Shown in pieces: positions 1-8,492 of a stretch of DNA of 64,000 nucleotides. The notes beneath the pieces are model-generated. The model ran no database searches. It saw only the letters and a list, made by a program, of their open reading frames with translations, and was not told the DNA's origin. Origin of the DNA: Nostoc sp. ATCC 53789. Its GTDB lineage: Bacteria; Cyanobacteriota; Cyanobacteriia; Cyanobacteriales; Nostocaceae. The stretch's first letter is position 1; every line of letters starts with the position of its first letter. The stretch lies in assembly GCF_009873495.1 (NCBI RefSeq), contig NZ_CP046703.1, positions 2,666,001 through 2,730,000 on the forward strand, given 5' to 3'. A program made the position numbers and the translations under genes.

Positions 1-1146
1 CTTAAACGCTTTCTCCATTGGATCAAAAGGATCTCTTTGGCTCGCCAGAATGCAAAACTCGACTAATTTATGAACTGTTTCGGGGAGCGACTCTCGTGAA
101 TGTAATTCTAAATTATATGGGTGAGAGTTTTCTGCATGGTTGTATGCAAATAGCTGTTGTACTGCCATCTGATTCAGGGTCAGCGTCCCGGTTTTATCCA
201 CACACAGAACGGTTGTCGAACCCAAGGTTTCCACGGCGGAAGCGCGACGAGCTAAGACGTGTTTCTGAGAAATTCGCCATGCTCCCAATGCTAAGAAAAT
301 CGTCACGACAACCGGAAATTCGTTTGGCAAAATTGCCATCGCTAGGGTAATACCTGCGAGAAATCCTTTGAGCCAATCTCCTCGCGTCAGTCCATAAATG
401 ACAACAATCGCCACACACAACAATAAAGCGATGCCAAATAAACGGCTTACCAACCGAGTCATTTCTTGTTGTAGCGGAGTCGGTTCCGGCTTCACTTTTT
501 GCAAAGCGTTGCCAATCTTACCCATCTCTGTTTGAGCGCCCACTGCTTGGACTTGAGCAATTCCCTGTCCCTGAACTACCAAGGTTCCAGAATATACAAA
601 GGGCAACTCATCTCCCCCCGGACGCGCCATTTCCACGGTACCGGCGGCAGCAACTTTGCGAACAGGTAGGGATTCCCCAGTGAGTAACGACTCATCAGTT
701 GAGAGATTTATACAGGAGAGTATGATTGCATCAGCAGGCACGCGATCGCCTTCTGCTAGCACTAAGATATCTTCTCGAACGACTTCTCGCCCCGCAATCC
801 GTTTTTGCTGTCCATCCCGAATTACCAAGGCGCGAGGACTGGAGAGATCGCGCAAGGCTTCTAGGGCGTGTTCGGTTTTACCTTCCTGGTAAAGGCTGAT
901 TCCTGTGATGAAGAAGACGAAACCCAGCAAAATCAGGGCTTCTTGTAAGTCGCCTAAAATCCAATAAATGATCCCGCCGCCGACCAGCAAGAGAAAGATC
1001 GGATCTTGAACGGTTTCCCAAGCGAAGGATAAAATACTGCGAGAGCGAGCCGAGGAAAGTTCATTGTAGCCATCCTGTTTGAGCCGAGCGATCGCTTCAA
1101 GCTCAGATAACCCAGCCACGGAATTCAGATCGATGGTCGAAACCAT
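1..1146 (-). CDS. Cation-translocating P-type ATPase, N-terminal part (cut by left window edge)
   Basis: Reading the minus strand from the ATG at 1144-1146, the frame stays open to base 1, so about 382 N-terminal residues are present and the C-terminus lies outside. In order: an N-terminal cation-ATPase domain, two hydrophobic helices (about residues 45-85), the actuator domain with LLTGES (near residue 158), further helices around an ILPNEFP stretch (the M4 ion-site region; the Pro is the usual P2-ATPase landmark), and the phosphorylation motif DKTGT near residue 317. This layout fits a type II (Ca2+/cation, PacL-like) inner-membrane pump. The ion cannot be named from this half. It is divergent from the Mg2+ ATPase gene, sharing the 438-bp spacer. 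Family call is secure, substrate is not. Confidence 0.88.
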   Translation of the reverse strand, partial: MVSTIDLNSVAGLSELEAIARLKQDGYNELSSARSRSILSFAWETVQDPIFLLLVGGGIIYWILGDLQEALILLGFVFFITGISLYQEGKTEHALEALRDLSSPRALVIRDGQQKRIAGREVVREDILVLAEGDRVPADAIILSCINLSTDESLLTGESLPVRKVAAAGTVEMARPGGDELPFVYSGTLVVQGQGIAQVQAVGAQTEMGKIGNALQKVKPEPTPLQQEMTRLVSRLFGIALLLCVAIVVIYGLTRGDWLKGFLAGITLAMAILPNEFPVVVTIFLALGAWRISQKHVLARRASAVETLGSTTVLCVDKTGTLTLNQMAVQQLFAYNHAENSHPYNLELHSRESLPETVHKLVEFCILASQRDPFDPMEKAFK

Positions 1147-1584
1147 AATTCTGCTTTTTCCTACGAGACATAAAAAACAGATCAATCCACTTGATGTTAA
1201 ATGCCAAATTTGAGGAAGTCGTGAGATAACATAAACGGTGCAAAAGTTATGGTTAGCCCATCATAATTTTTGACCAAATCAGTCAGAGAGATAGCCGATT
1301 TTTTTGAGGTTAAAACTTCCGTAAATACTTTTGTTGGGTCTTTGGGCTTTTTTTTGCTTTTGATTACAATTTATTAATTCACGCAGTAAATTAAACGGTA
1401 GTAGTAGGTTGGCGCAATTAAAGCTAACTGGAAAGGGCTGTCATTTGTCCTTTGTCATTAGTCATTAGTAAGGACTTTAGGACTATTTACGTTTCGTAAC
1501 ATAATTGGGTTTATTTATACGAACTAACTTAGTAGATAAGCAAGGTTATCTATTTAGGATTAAAAAAATTGGATACTGACATCT
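1147..1584. other. Spacer between two divergent P-type ATPase genes
   Basis: No gene is visible. The region is AT-rich and must hold the promoters of both flanking genes. A short degenerate tandem repeat built on GTCATTWGTC units lies around 1439-1472 and is related to the run at about 8412-8485 and other 7-bp repeats of the window. I saw no convincing M-box or other riboswitch fold in front of the Mg2+ ATPase gene. Confidence 0.5.
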
Positions 1585-4149
1585 ATGCCTCAAGTCATCC
1601 CTTCATTTTGGAGTCTGCCTGCTGAACAGGTATTAGATCAGCTTAAGAGTAGCCACCAGGGTTTAAGTCGCCAAGAGGCGCAGCAACGGCTCACTCAATA
1701 TGGTGCAAACAGTCTGAAGCAAAAGCGACAGTCATCCACACTACTCCTGTTGCTGAACCAGTTTAAGAGTCCGATTATTTTGATTTTAATGGCAGCTGCT
1801 ATTCTCTCCAGTTTTCTTGGAGATGTCATTGATACTATTATTATTCTGACGATTGTACTAATTAGTGGACTATTAGGATTTTGGCAAGAGCGAGGTGCTA
1901 GAGATGCCGTAACGAAGCTACTGGCTTTAGTGCAAGTAAAAGCCACAGTTTTGAGAGATGGTCAATCTCAAGAAATCTCTAATGAGGAGGTGGTTCCAGG
2001 TGACATTGTGTTGCTTGCTGCTGGCGATAGTATCCCTGGTGACTGTCTGATTTTAGAGTCGAAGGATCTGTCAGTGAATGAAGCAGCACTGACGGGAGAA
2101 ACCTATCCTGCTGACAAACTAAGTGGCGTATTGCCGAACGAAGTCGGACTCAGCCAGCGAACAAACACCCTTTATATGGGTACTAACGCAATCAGTGGTA
2201 CAGCGAAAGCGGTTGTGGTGCAGACCGGAAAGCAGACTGAATTTGGCAAGGTATCAGAACGCCTGAAACTCAGACCGCCCGAAACCGAATTTGAAAGGGG
2301 ACTGGGCAAGTTTGGCTATTTTCTCATGGAAGTGACGTTGATTTTGGTTGTTCTAATTTTTGTCGCCAACGTCTACTTGCAACGCCCTGTTCTACAATCT
2401 TTTCTATTCTCCCTAGCGCTTGCAGTCGGTCTGACTCCTCAATTGTTGCCTGCGATCGTTAGCGTTAACTTGGCTCGCGGCGCTAAACAAATGGCGAAAA
2501 AGCAGGTGATTGTGAAACGACTGTCCGCAATTGAAAATTTTGGCAGCATGAACGTGTTTTGTACAGATAAAACAGGCACGCTAACGGAAGGGGAAGTGAA
2601 AATTCACGCTGCGGTTGATGTGGAGGGGAAAGAGAGCGTTGGCGGAGCCTCTCTACGAGACGCTGCGCGAACGCCGCAGGCGACTCGCGTTTTGCTTTAC
2701 GCCTATTTGAATGCTGCGTCTGAATCAGGTTATGTAAATCCTATCGATGCCGCAATTCGTCAGCACAAGCAATTTGACATTTCTGCTTATCAGAAACTAG
2801 ATGAAGTACCTTATGATTTCAACCGTAAACGCCTCAGCATTCTGTTGAAGAAAGATAATAAGAATCTGATTGTCAGCAAAGGTGCGCTAAAGGCAATTCT
2901 TGATGTTTGCTCAACCGTCGAAACTGGTGACGGAAAGACAATTGATATTGCTATACAGCAGGACAAGATTCAACAACGGGCAGAGGAACTTGGTAGTGAA
3001 GGGTTTCGGGTCTTAGGGGTGGCTTACCGCAACTGCGATCGCAATTCCTTCACCAAAGACGATGAAACAAACATGACGTTTTTGGGTTATCTTGCTCTTT
3101 TCGATCCACCAAAAGCAGATATTGCTGATACACTCAAAGATTTGGGACTACTTGGAGTTACCACAAAAATGATCACGGGCGATAGTCGAGCGGTTGCCAT
3201 CAGTATCATTGAACAAGTGGGATTACCAAAACCAAAGGTTTTAACTGGTGGCGAATTGCAAGAGCTTTCTGATGAAGCCCTAATGCATCGTGTTGGCAAA
3301 ATAAATGTCTTTGCTGAGGTTGAGCCAAATCAAAAAGAGCGGATCATCATTGCGCTGAAAAAAACTGGAAATGTAGTCGGTTATCTTGGTGATGGCATTA
3401 ACGATGCCTCAGCGCTTCATGCTGCCGATGTGGGTATTTCTGTTGAGAGTGCGGTTGACGTAGCCAAAGAAGCCGCAGACATCGTGTTGATGCAAAAAGA
3501 CCTAAATGTTTTGGTCGAAGGCGTGAAAGAAGGACGGGTAACGTTTGCCAATACGCTCAAATACGTGTTTATGGCAACAAGTGCTAATTTCGGCAATATG
3601 TTTAGCATGGCAGGTATTTCTCTGGTTCTACCCTTCTTACCCTTGCTACCCAGCCAAATTTTGCTCACAAACCTGTTGACTGATTTCCCAGAAATGACGA
3701 TCGCAACCGATCGCGTAGACCGGGAAATGGTCAACAAACCACGACGGATGAACATCACATTTATCCGTAACTTTATGGTGGTGTTTGGGCTGCTGAGTTC
3801 AGTCTTTGATTATCTCACCTTTGCAGCACTCCTATTGCTGCTGCACGCTAACTCAGCGCAATTTAGAACTGGTTGGTTTATGGAATCAGTGATTTCTGCA
3901 TCTATGATTGTGCTGGTAATTCGGACACGGCAATCTATCCTCACGAGCAAGCCAGGAAAGTACTTATTGACGGCAACGATTGCGATCGCTATTGTCACCC
4001 TCCTGATTCCTTATACTCCAGTTGCAGGTTTACTAGGGTTCCAACCTTTACCCATTGAATTCCTTTTAGTGCTGGCAGCAATTGTGGGACTTTATATCAT
4101 CTGTGCAGAAAACGTTAAACGGATTTTTTATCAACACGTCCAGTCTTAA
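1585..4149 (+). CDS. mgtA: Mg2+-importing P-type ATPase (MgtA/MgtB type)
   Basis: The 854-residue protein is a P3B-type ATPase that imports Mg2+ across the inner membrane using ATP. Visible motifs in order: N-terminal cation-ATPase domain, TGE (LTGETYPAD, near residue 170), M4 region with GLTPQLLP (about 290), DKTGTLTEG with the phosphorylated Asp (about 328), and the hinge GDGINDASAL (about 608), followed by four or five hydrophobic helices typical of MgtA. Length is close to the family norm, with about 16 extra residues just after DVEGKES (about residue 350) that come from a repeat element (separate entry). The start has a short AT-rich leader and no strong Shine-Dalgarno. Convergent with the downstream tRNA-Arg, divergent from the partial ATPase. 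Mg2+ specificity is inferred from whole-length similarity to MgtA/B, not tested. Confidence 0.9.
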   Translation: MPQVIPSFWSLPAEQVLDQLKSSHQGLSRQEAQQRLTQYGANSLKQKRQSSTLLLLLNQFKSPIILILMAAAILSSFLGDVIDTIIILTIVLISGLLGFWQERGARDAVTKLLALVQVKATVLRDGQSQEISNEEVVPGDIVLLAAGDSIPGDCLILESKDLSVNEAALTGETYPADKLSGVLPNEVGLSQRTNTLYMGTNAISGTAKAVVVQTGKQTEFGKVSERLKLRPPETEFERGLGKFGYFLMEVTLILVVLIFVANVYLQRPVLQSFLFSLALAVGLTPQLLPAIVSVNLARGAKQMAKKQVIVKRLSAIENFGSMNVFCTDKTGTLTEGEVKIHAAVDVEGKESVGGASLRDAARTPQATRVLLYAYLNAASESGYVNPIDAAIRQHKQFDISAYQKLDEVPYDFNRKRLSILLKKDNKNLIVSKGALKAILDVCSTVETGDGKTIDIAIQQDKIQQRAEELGSEGFRVLGVAYRNCDRNSFTKDDETNMTFLGYLALFDPPKADIADTLKDLGLLGVTTKMITGDSRAVAISIIEQVGLPKPKVLTGGELQELSDEALMHRVGKINVFAEVEPNQKERIIIALKKTGNVVGYLGDGINDASALHAADVGISVESAVDVAKEAADIVLMQKDLNVLVEGVKEGRVTFANTLKYVFMATSANFGNMFSMAGISLVLPFLPLLPSQILLTNLLTDFPEMTIATDRVDREMVNKPRRMNITFIRNFMVVFGLLSSVFDYLTFAALLLLLHANSAQFRTGWFMESVISASMIVLVIRTRQSILTSKPGKYLLTATIAIAIVTLLIPYTPVAGLLGFQPLPIEFLLVLAAIVGLYIICAENVKRIFYQHVQS
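2634..2684. repeat. Palindromic interspersed repeat inserted in frame in mgtA
   Basis: The stretch contains CTCTCTACGAGACGCTGCGC followed by GAACGCCGCAGGCGA, the same core as the intergenic palindrome at 10938-10996 (TTCTCTACAAGACGCT arm). It encodes about 16 residues (VGGASLRDAARTPQAT) between the conserved DVEGKES and VLLYAYLN segments, where MgtA proteins are normally contiguous. The reading frame is kept. Confidence 0.7.
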
Positions 4150-4236
4150 CCAAAGAAAGCGTAGCTGTGGCAAAATCAGCCTATCTGCTTGAGTAGATAT
4201 AGCCTAGACAATAATTGTCAATCGAAAAATAAAAAA

Positions 4237-4309
4237 CGAGCGCGGAGGGATTTGAACCCCCGACCCACAGAACCGGAATCTGTTGCTCTATCCACTGAGC
4301 TACGCGCCC
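4237..4309 (-). tRNA. tRNA-Arg(CCG)
   Basis: The minus strand folds as a full cloverleaf. The acceptor arm GGGCGCG pairs with CGCGCTC with one G-T pair. D-arm is GCTC/GAGC, and the anticodon stem is ACAGA/TCTGT with loop TTCCGGT, giving anticodon CCG (Arg, codon CGG). The T-arm has the TTCAAAT loop, and the discriminator is G. CCA is not encoded. It lies between the mgtA end and the M23 peptidase gene. Confidence 0.95.
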
Positions 4310-4377
4310 TTAATCTCACCCATTATAGCACGTCTATGATAAAGTTCTCAGCCTAGAAAAACTTGGTTTATTAAGTT

Positions 4378-4490
4378 TAGGGACTTCTAAGAAATAAATT
4401 ATCCAAATAAACGAACCACAGAGACACAGAGAACACAGAGGAATAAAAAGGAGAGAGTTTTTTGAGTATTTCTTTATTTGGAAGTCCCTA
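4378..4490. repeat. MITE-like inverted-repeat element (TAGGGACTTC ends)
   Basis: Ends TAGGGACTTC (4378-4387) and GAAGTCCCTA (4481-4490) are perfect 10-bp inverted repeats. CCAAATAAA near the left end matches TTTATTTGG next to the right end. The middle carries an AACCACAGAGACACAGAG-type unit that recurs at about 6157-6184 and 49386-49456. The element abuts the stop codon of the M23 peptidase gene and may act as its transcript end. Confidence 0.6.
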
Positions 4491-4493
4491 GGT

Positions 4494-5771
4494 TCACAGA
4501 TAATTAGCTGGGTTTACTGGTGTACCATTCCGACGGACTTCAAAGTGGAGGTGGGGCCCAGTTGAGAAACCTGTGGAACCCACAGCACCGATCGCTTGTC
4601 CGCGTTCAACGGCTTGTCCTTCAGAAACATACAACTCGCTGGTATGTCCGTATAGTGTAGTCATACCATTACCGTGGTCAATAATTAACGCTCTGCCATA
4701 ACCACCATACCACCCAGCAAAAATCACTCTGCCTGAATCGGCTGCCCGAATTTTACTACCATAGCTAGCGGCAAAATCTAACCCGGCATGAAAGCGACGA
4801 TAGCCAAGGATGGGGTGTACCCGCCAGCCGAAGGGACTACTAGTAGAAGCGTCGCTAGGATATGCCATTACACCGGTTCCTCGAATGATCGCAGTCCGGC
4901 TGTTGGTTTTTGTTTGCGCCTGTTCTGTTGCTCTGGCTTCTGCTACCTTTTGTTGAATTAAGACTTCCAGATTTTTTGATTCCCTCTCTAGCTGGTTTTG
5001 CGCTGCTTCCAAGGCTAGGCGATCGCTATTGAGGCGTTGAATCAATTCTGATTGTGACTCCGCCTGAGTTTGATAACCGGCTTTTTGTGCCAGTAATTGC
5101 TCACGAATCAAGGCAATTTCGTTTTTTTGTTGTTCTATGCCCGTTTTTTGTTGATTTATCAGGTTTGCTTGGGCGTTGAGTTTCACCAAAATTTGCTCGT
5201 CTGCCTGATACACTAATTTCAACTGATGACGACGACTGATAAAATCACTGATATTTTCACTTTGGAGCAAAACTGCCCAGCCAACAGATGCAGGCGATCG
5301 CTGGAGATAACGCAATCGTGCTACTGTTGCTATTTGCCGCTCCTCGTAGGAACGTTGTGCTACAGCTAAATCAGTTTCCAACTGCTGGAGGCGTTGGGTG
5401 GCAAGTTGTAATCGAGATTCGCTCTCTTGAATGTAGCTATCTGTAGTTTGCAGATTTTGCTTTAAACCAGTGAGGTGTTTTTGGGCCTCTTGTTGGAGAT
5501 TTTTTAAGCGATCGCGATCGTTAACCACACTCTGACGCTGCTGGTTCATTTGTTGCTGCTTTTGTCGCAGAGTATCAATAGACTGTGTGGAAGTTGCGTG
5601 TACTGGAATTAATGACAAACAAATCCACAAAATACAGCAAAATACAAGGGATAAACAGCCAAAAATCAGATTTTTACCTAGAAATCGCGCTCTCATAGCG
5701 TGAAGCCCAACTAAAACAATGCTTTCAAACACTATGAGGATTATTCCCAAAATTTGATTCACCCACTCCAT
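4494..5771 (-). CDS. M23 (LytM) family murein hydrolase / EnvC-like activator
   Basis: The 425-residue protein starts with a hydrophobic segment (about residues 25-60; signal or membrane anchor), followed by a long coiled coil rich in Gln, Leu and Arg (about 65-290), then a C-terminal M23/LytM domain. HPILGYRRFHAGLDFAA carries the H-x3-D metal motif and HLHFEVRRNG the second metal/catalytic His pair, so the metal site looks intact. Coiled coil plus LytM is the architecture of EnvC/NlpD-type factors acting on septal peptidoglycan in the periplasm. Whether it cuts or activates an amidase cannot be told from sequence. The start could also be an internal Met at about residue 26 (MRARFLGKN), which would place a normal signal peptide at the N-terminus. 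Confidence 0.88.
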   Translation of the reverse strand: MEWVNQILGIILIVFESIVLVGLHAMRARFLGKNLIFGCLSLVFCCILWICLSLIPVHATSTQSIDTLRQKQQQMNQQRQSVVNDRDRLKNLQQEAQKHLTGLKQNLQTTDSYIQESESRLQLATQRLQQLETDLAVAQRSYEERQIATVARLRYLQRSPASVGWAVLLQSENISDFISRRHQLKLVYQADEQILVKLNAQANLINQQKTGIEQQKNEIALIREQLLAQKAGYQTQAESQSELIQRLNSDRLALEAAQNQLERESKNLEVLIQQKVAEARATEQAQTKTNSRTAIIRGTGVMAYPSDASTSSPFGWRVHPILGYRRFHAGLDFAASYGSKIRAADSGRVIFAGWYGGYGRALIIDHGNGMTTLYGHTSELYVSEGQAVERGQAIGAVGSTGFSTGPHLHFEVRRNGTPVNPANYL

Positions 5772-5853
5772 GTATCAAATTGATCTGCCAAGTTGTAACA
5801 CAAAGATTCTTGCTATGTCAGCATTGAACAGGTACACAAGGAGGGAGGTATGG

Positions 5854-6195
5854 ATGAAGACGCGCAAAGCAATTCTCTTAATTACTTTGGTTTTTCCTGG
5901 GTTGGCGGTGGTGGGAGTATCGCTTTATTGGTTTAACCTGGATTATGCAGCACTGATCAAAGCTGAAAACTATGTGACTAACCTAGTAGAAGTCGGAAAA
6001 GTTAATGATAGGCAGTTAAAGTATGCTTACCATCGCACCTACATTCATCGCATCAATGTATTTGCTGATGGGACTTGGGGATTACTGGGAGGAGTAATCA
6101 CAGCGCTAGGGATACATGGATTAGTCACGGTTAGGGATTGTCCAAGAAATGAATTAACCACAGAGGCGCAGAGAACGCAGAGTGAGGAGAGATAG
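5854..6195 (+). CDS. Small membrane protein, unknown function
   Basis: I chose the ATG at 5854 because a strong ribosome-binding site (AAGGAGGGAGG, 5838-5848) lies about 5 nt upstream. A longer in-frame ORF from 5770 lacks this. The 113-residue product has a hydrophobic N-terminal helix (LLITLVFPGLAVVGVSLYWF) and a second hydrophobic stretch near residue 75-95 (GLLGGVITALGIHGL), so it is probably anchored in the membrane with a loop outside. The last residues (TTEAQRTQSEER) are encoded by an ACCACAGAGGCGCAGAG-type repeat copy, so the C-terminus was probably altered by repeat insertion. No family recognised. Confidence 0.6.
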   Translation: MKTRKAILLITLVFPGLAVVGVSLYWFNLDYAALIKAENYVTNLVEVGKVNDRQLKYAYHRTYIHRINVFADGTWGLLGGVITALGIHGLVTVRDCPRNELTTEAQRTQSEER

Positions 6196-6345
6196 AGAAG
6201 ATTTTGGCGTTAGTTTTGAGATATTTTTTGATTGGGAAGTCGTTTAGAGATAATTGTGTGAAATCTGTTAAAGTTTCAATTAACCTAAAACTTATAACTT
6301 AGCACGGGCTAAATACCCCGCGATCGCTAACAGGACTTAGGGCTG

Positions 6346-7950
6346 ATGCAGAACAGGCAAGAGAAAATTTCGCAAGTAATAGTGACTGCTGGGCAGATGC
6401 GCGATATTGAAGATCGGATCTTTGCAGCAGGAATGCCTGTAGTCGCTTTAATGGAAAAGGTGGCGGGATTAATTGCCCGTCGGATTCAAGAGATCCCCCC
6501 AACCCCTCTTCAAAAGCAGGGCTATGTTGCTTCAAACACTTTATTAAAAAAGGGAGGATCTCGTGTCGGAATTCTTGTCGGCCCTGGTCATAATGGTGGG
6601 GATGCTTTAGTAGTAGCCCGTGAATTACACTTTCGTGGGTATGAGGTTTGGATTTATTCTCCTTTCTCTAAGTTTAAGGAATTAACTTCGCAGCACTTGC
6701 AGTATGCTCAAAGTTTGGGCATTCCAATTTATCAAACAATTGAGCAACTGCCAGATTCTGATTTGTTGATTGATGGCTTGTTTGGGTTTGGTTTAGAAAG
6801 AAACCTGACTGATCCTATTGCCTCTGCAATTAATCAGCTAAATGAATTGTCTGTGCCGATTTATAGCATCGATTTACCTTCAGGTTTACACACCGATACT
6901 GGCGTTGTATTAGGAACTGCCATTCGCGCCACTCACACTTTTTGCTTGGGTTTATGGAAGCTAGCTTTCTTCCAAGATCGGGCGCTAGAATATGTTGGCA
7001 AAGCTGAGTTAATCGATTTTGATATTCCTTTAGCTGATGTAGAAGCTGTTCTCAAAGATGCACCCAGCATCAAACGTATTACACCAGCAACGGCACTCGC
7101 TACTTTACCCTTACCTCGCCCATCAGTTACCCACAAATATAAAGAAGGACATTTACTCCTGATTTGCGGTTCGCGGCGCTATGCTGGTGGAGCAATTTTA
7201 ACTGGTTTAGGTGCTAGGGCTAGTGGTGTGGGGATGCTTTCTATTGCCGTACCCGAATCACTAAAATCTCTTTTGGTGTCGCACTTGCCAGAAGCGCTAA
7301 TTATCGGTTGTCCAGAGACGGAAAGTGGAGCGATCGCTCAATTACAATTACCAGAAAAAACCGATCTGACTTCCTTTAATGCGATCGCTTGTGGCCCCGG
7401 TTTAACACGAGATGCTGCTCCCATTGTGCAAGAGGTGATAGAAAGCGAACGCCCTTTGATTCTCGATGCCGATGGTTTAAATATTTTGGCACAAATGGGA
7501 GCGATCGCCACTTTAAAAAAACGTCTTGCTATAACCGTACTCACACCCCATACTGGCGAATTCCAGCGATTGTTTCCTGATGTCGCCGATGCTAAACATG
7601 ACACAGTGAAAGCAGTACAAGAAGCAGCAGCGCAAAGTGGGGCGGTGGTATTGTTGAAAGGGGCGAGAACTGCGATCGCAAACCCTCAAGGTGGCATTTG
7701 GATGATTACTGAAAGCACACCCGCTCTGGCACGTGGAGGTAGTGGCGACGTATTAACTGGGCTACTAGGTGGATTGTTGGCACAAGCCGCAACTAAACAG
7801 ATTTCTGTAGAAGATATTGTGGCAACTGCCGCTTGGTGGCATTCACAAGCTGGGATTTTAGCAGCCCAAGAGCGGACTGAATTGGGTGTAGATGCCTTTA
7901 CATTGACACAATATTTACTAAAAGTTCTCAGTTTAGTTACAATACCTTAG
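6346..7950 (+). CDS. nnrD/nnrE: Bifunctional NAD(P)H-hydrate epimerase / ADP-dependent dehydratase
   Basis: This enzyme repairs hydrated NADH/NADPH in the cytoplasm. The N-terminal YjeF_N half (about residues 10-235; GPGHNGGDALVVAREL) epimerises the R-hydrate. The C-terminal carbohydrate-kinase-like half (about 265-525; NILAQMG preceded by ILDADGL, LTPHTGEF, and GSGDVLTGLLGG, the nucleotide/catalytic loop) dehydrates the S-hydrate using ADP. At 534 residues it is slightly long, because about 24 residues between RRIQE and GILVGPGHNGGD come from an inserted repeat (6490-6562). All key motifs flank the insert intact, so activity is plausible. Single-gene transcription unit on the plus strand. 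Confidence 0.93.
   Translation: MQNRQEKISQVIVTAGQMRDIEDRIFAAGMPVVALMEKVAGLIARRIQEIPPTPLQKQGYVASNTLLKKGGSRVGILVGPGHNGGDALVVARELHFRGYEVWIYSPFSKFKELTSQHLQYAQSLGIPIYQTIEQLPDSDLLIDGLFGFGLERNLTDPIASAINQLNELSVPIYSIDLPSGLHTDTGVVLGTAIRATHTFCLGLWKLAFFQDRALEYVGKAELIDFDIPLADVEAVLKDAPSIKRITPATALATLPLPRPSVTHKYKEGHLLLICGSRRYAGGAILTGLGARASGVGMLSIAVPESLKSLLVSHLPEALIIGCPETESGAIAQLQLPEKTDLTSFNAIACGPGLTRDAAPIVQEVIESERPLILDADGLNILAQMGAIATLKKRLAITVLTPHTGEFQRLFPDVADAKHDTVKAVQEAAAQSGAVVLLKGARTAIANPQGGIWMITESTPALARGGSGDVLTGLLGGLLAQAATKQISVEDIVATAAWWHSQAGILAAQERTELGVDAFTLTQYLLKVLSLVTIP
6490..6562. repeat. Inverted-repeat element inserted in frame in nnrD/E
   Basis: Ends GAGATCC (6490) and GGATCTC (6562) are inverted, with C-rich (CCCCCCAACCCC) and AAAAAAGGGAGG sub-terminal arms. 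The same termini occur in the larger element at 10451-10678. It encodes residues including PPTPLQKQG and LLKKGGSR, which do not belong to the YjeF_N fold, and its length keeps the frame open. Confidence 0.65.
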
Positions 7951-8000
7951 CCAAAATAAGATGTTGGGATAAGGCAACAGGCAATAGGCAATAGGCAAAT

Positions 8001-8414
8001 ATGGTTTTCGAGTACACTAACGCATTTGTCACTATAGGATCGGTTAATTTTGATAAATTAGTAGATTTTTATACTAAACTTCTGGAGCAAAAAGCAGTTA
8101 TTTTGATTCCGAATGTCTATGCTGAGTTTAATTTGGTTGGTATGCGATTAGGTATTTTTAAACCCAAGAAGACAAACGAATCGGAATTTGAAGCGATGTC
8201 TAACGACAGCTCACTTTGTGTCTACGCCAAAAATAAGATAAGTTTGTGTTTAGAAGTGAGTAACTTAGAAGATGCGATCGCTCACCTAACAGCTTTAGGT
8301 TATCCTCCACCAGGAAATATTTCCACTGCTTCTCACGGCAGAGAAATTTATGCCTATGACCCTGATGGTAATCGTCTGATTTTACATCAAGCTGCTACTA
8401 CAGAGAGTCATTAG
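8001..8414 (+). CDS. VOC-superfamily (glyoxalase-like) protein
   Basis: The 137-residue protein has the paired beta-alpha-beta-beta-beta pattern of vicinal oxygen chelate proteins. The N-terminal half reads ITIGSVNFDKLVDFY-like and the second half ends in REIYAYDPDGNRLIL, the usual DPDGN turn before the last metal-ligand strand. The substrate is unknown. The ATG follows a run of AGGCAAT repeats (about 7971-7996), so the promoter region is repeat-bearing. The next gene, ylqF, starts 78 bp downstream after a degenerate tandem repeat of ACAAATGACTAATG-like units. Confidence 0.75.
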   Translation: MVFEYTNAFVTIGSVNFDKLVDFYTKLLEQKAVILIPNVYAEFNLVGMRLGIFKPKKTNESEFEAMSNDSSLCVYAKNKISLCLEVSNLEDAIAHLTALGYPPPGNISTASHGREIYAYDPDGNRLILHQAATTESH

Positions 8415-8492
8415 TCATTGGTTTTGGACAAACAAATGACTAATGACAAATGACAAATAACAAAGGACAAATAACAAAGGACAAATAAAAAA

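Noticed and set aside
1147-1584. Mg2+ riboswitch (M-box) upstream of mgtA
   Set aside because: No set of paired helices or conserved motif of that class could be traced by eye.
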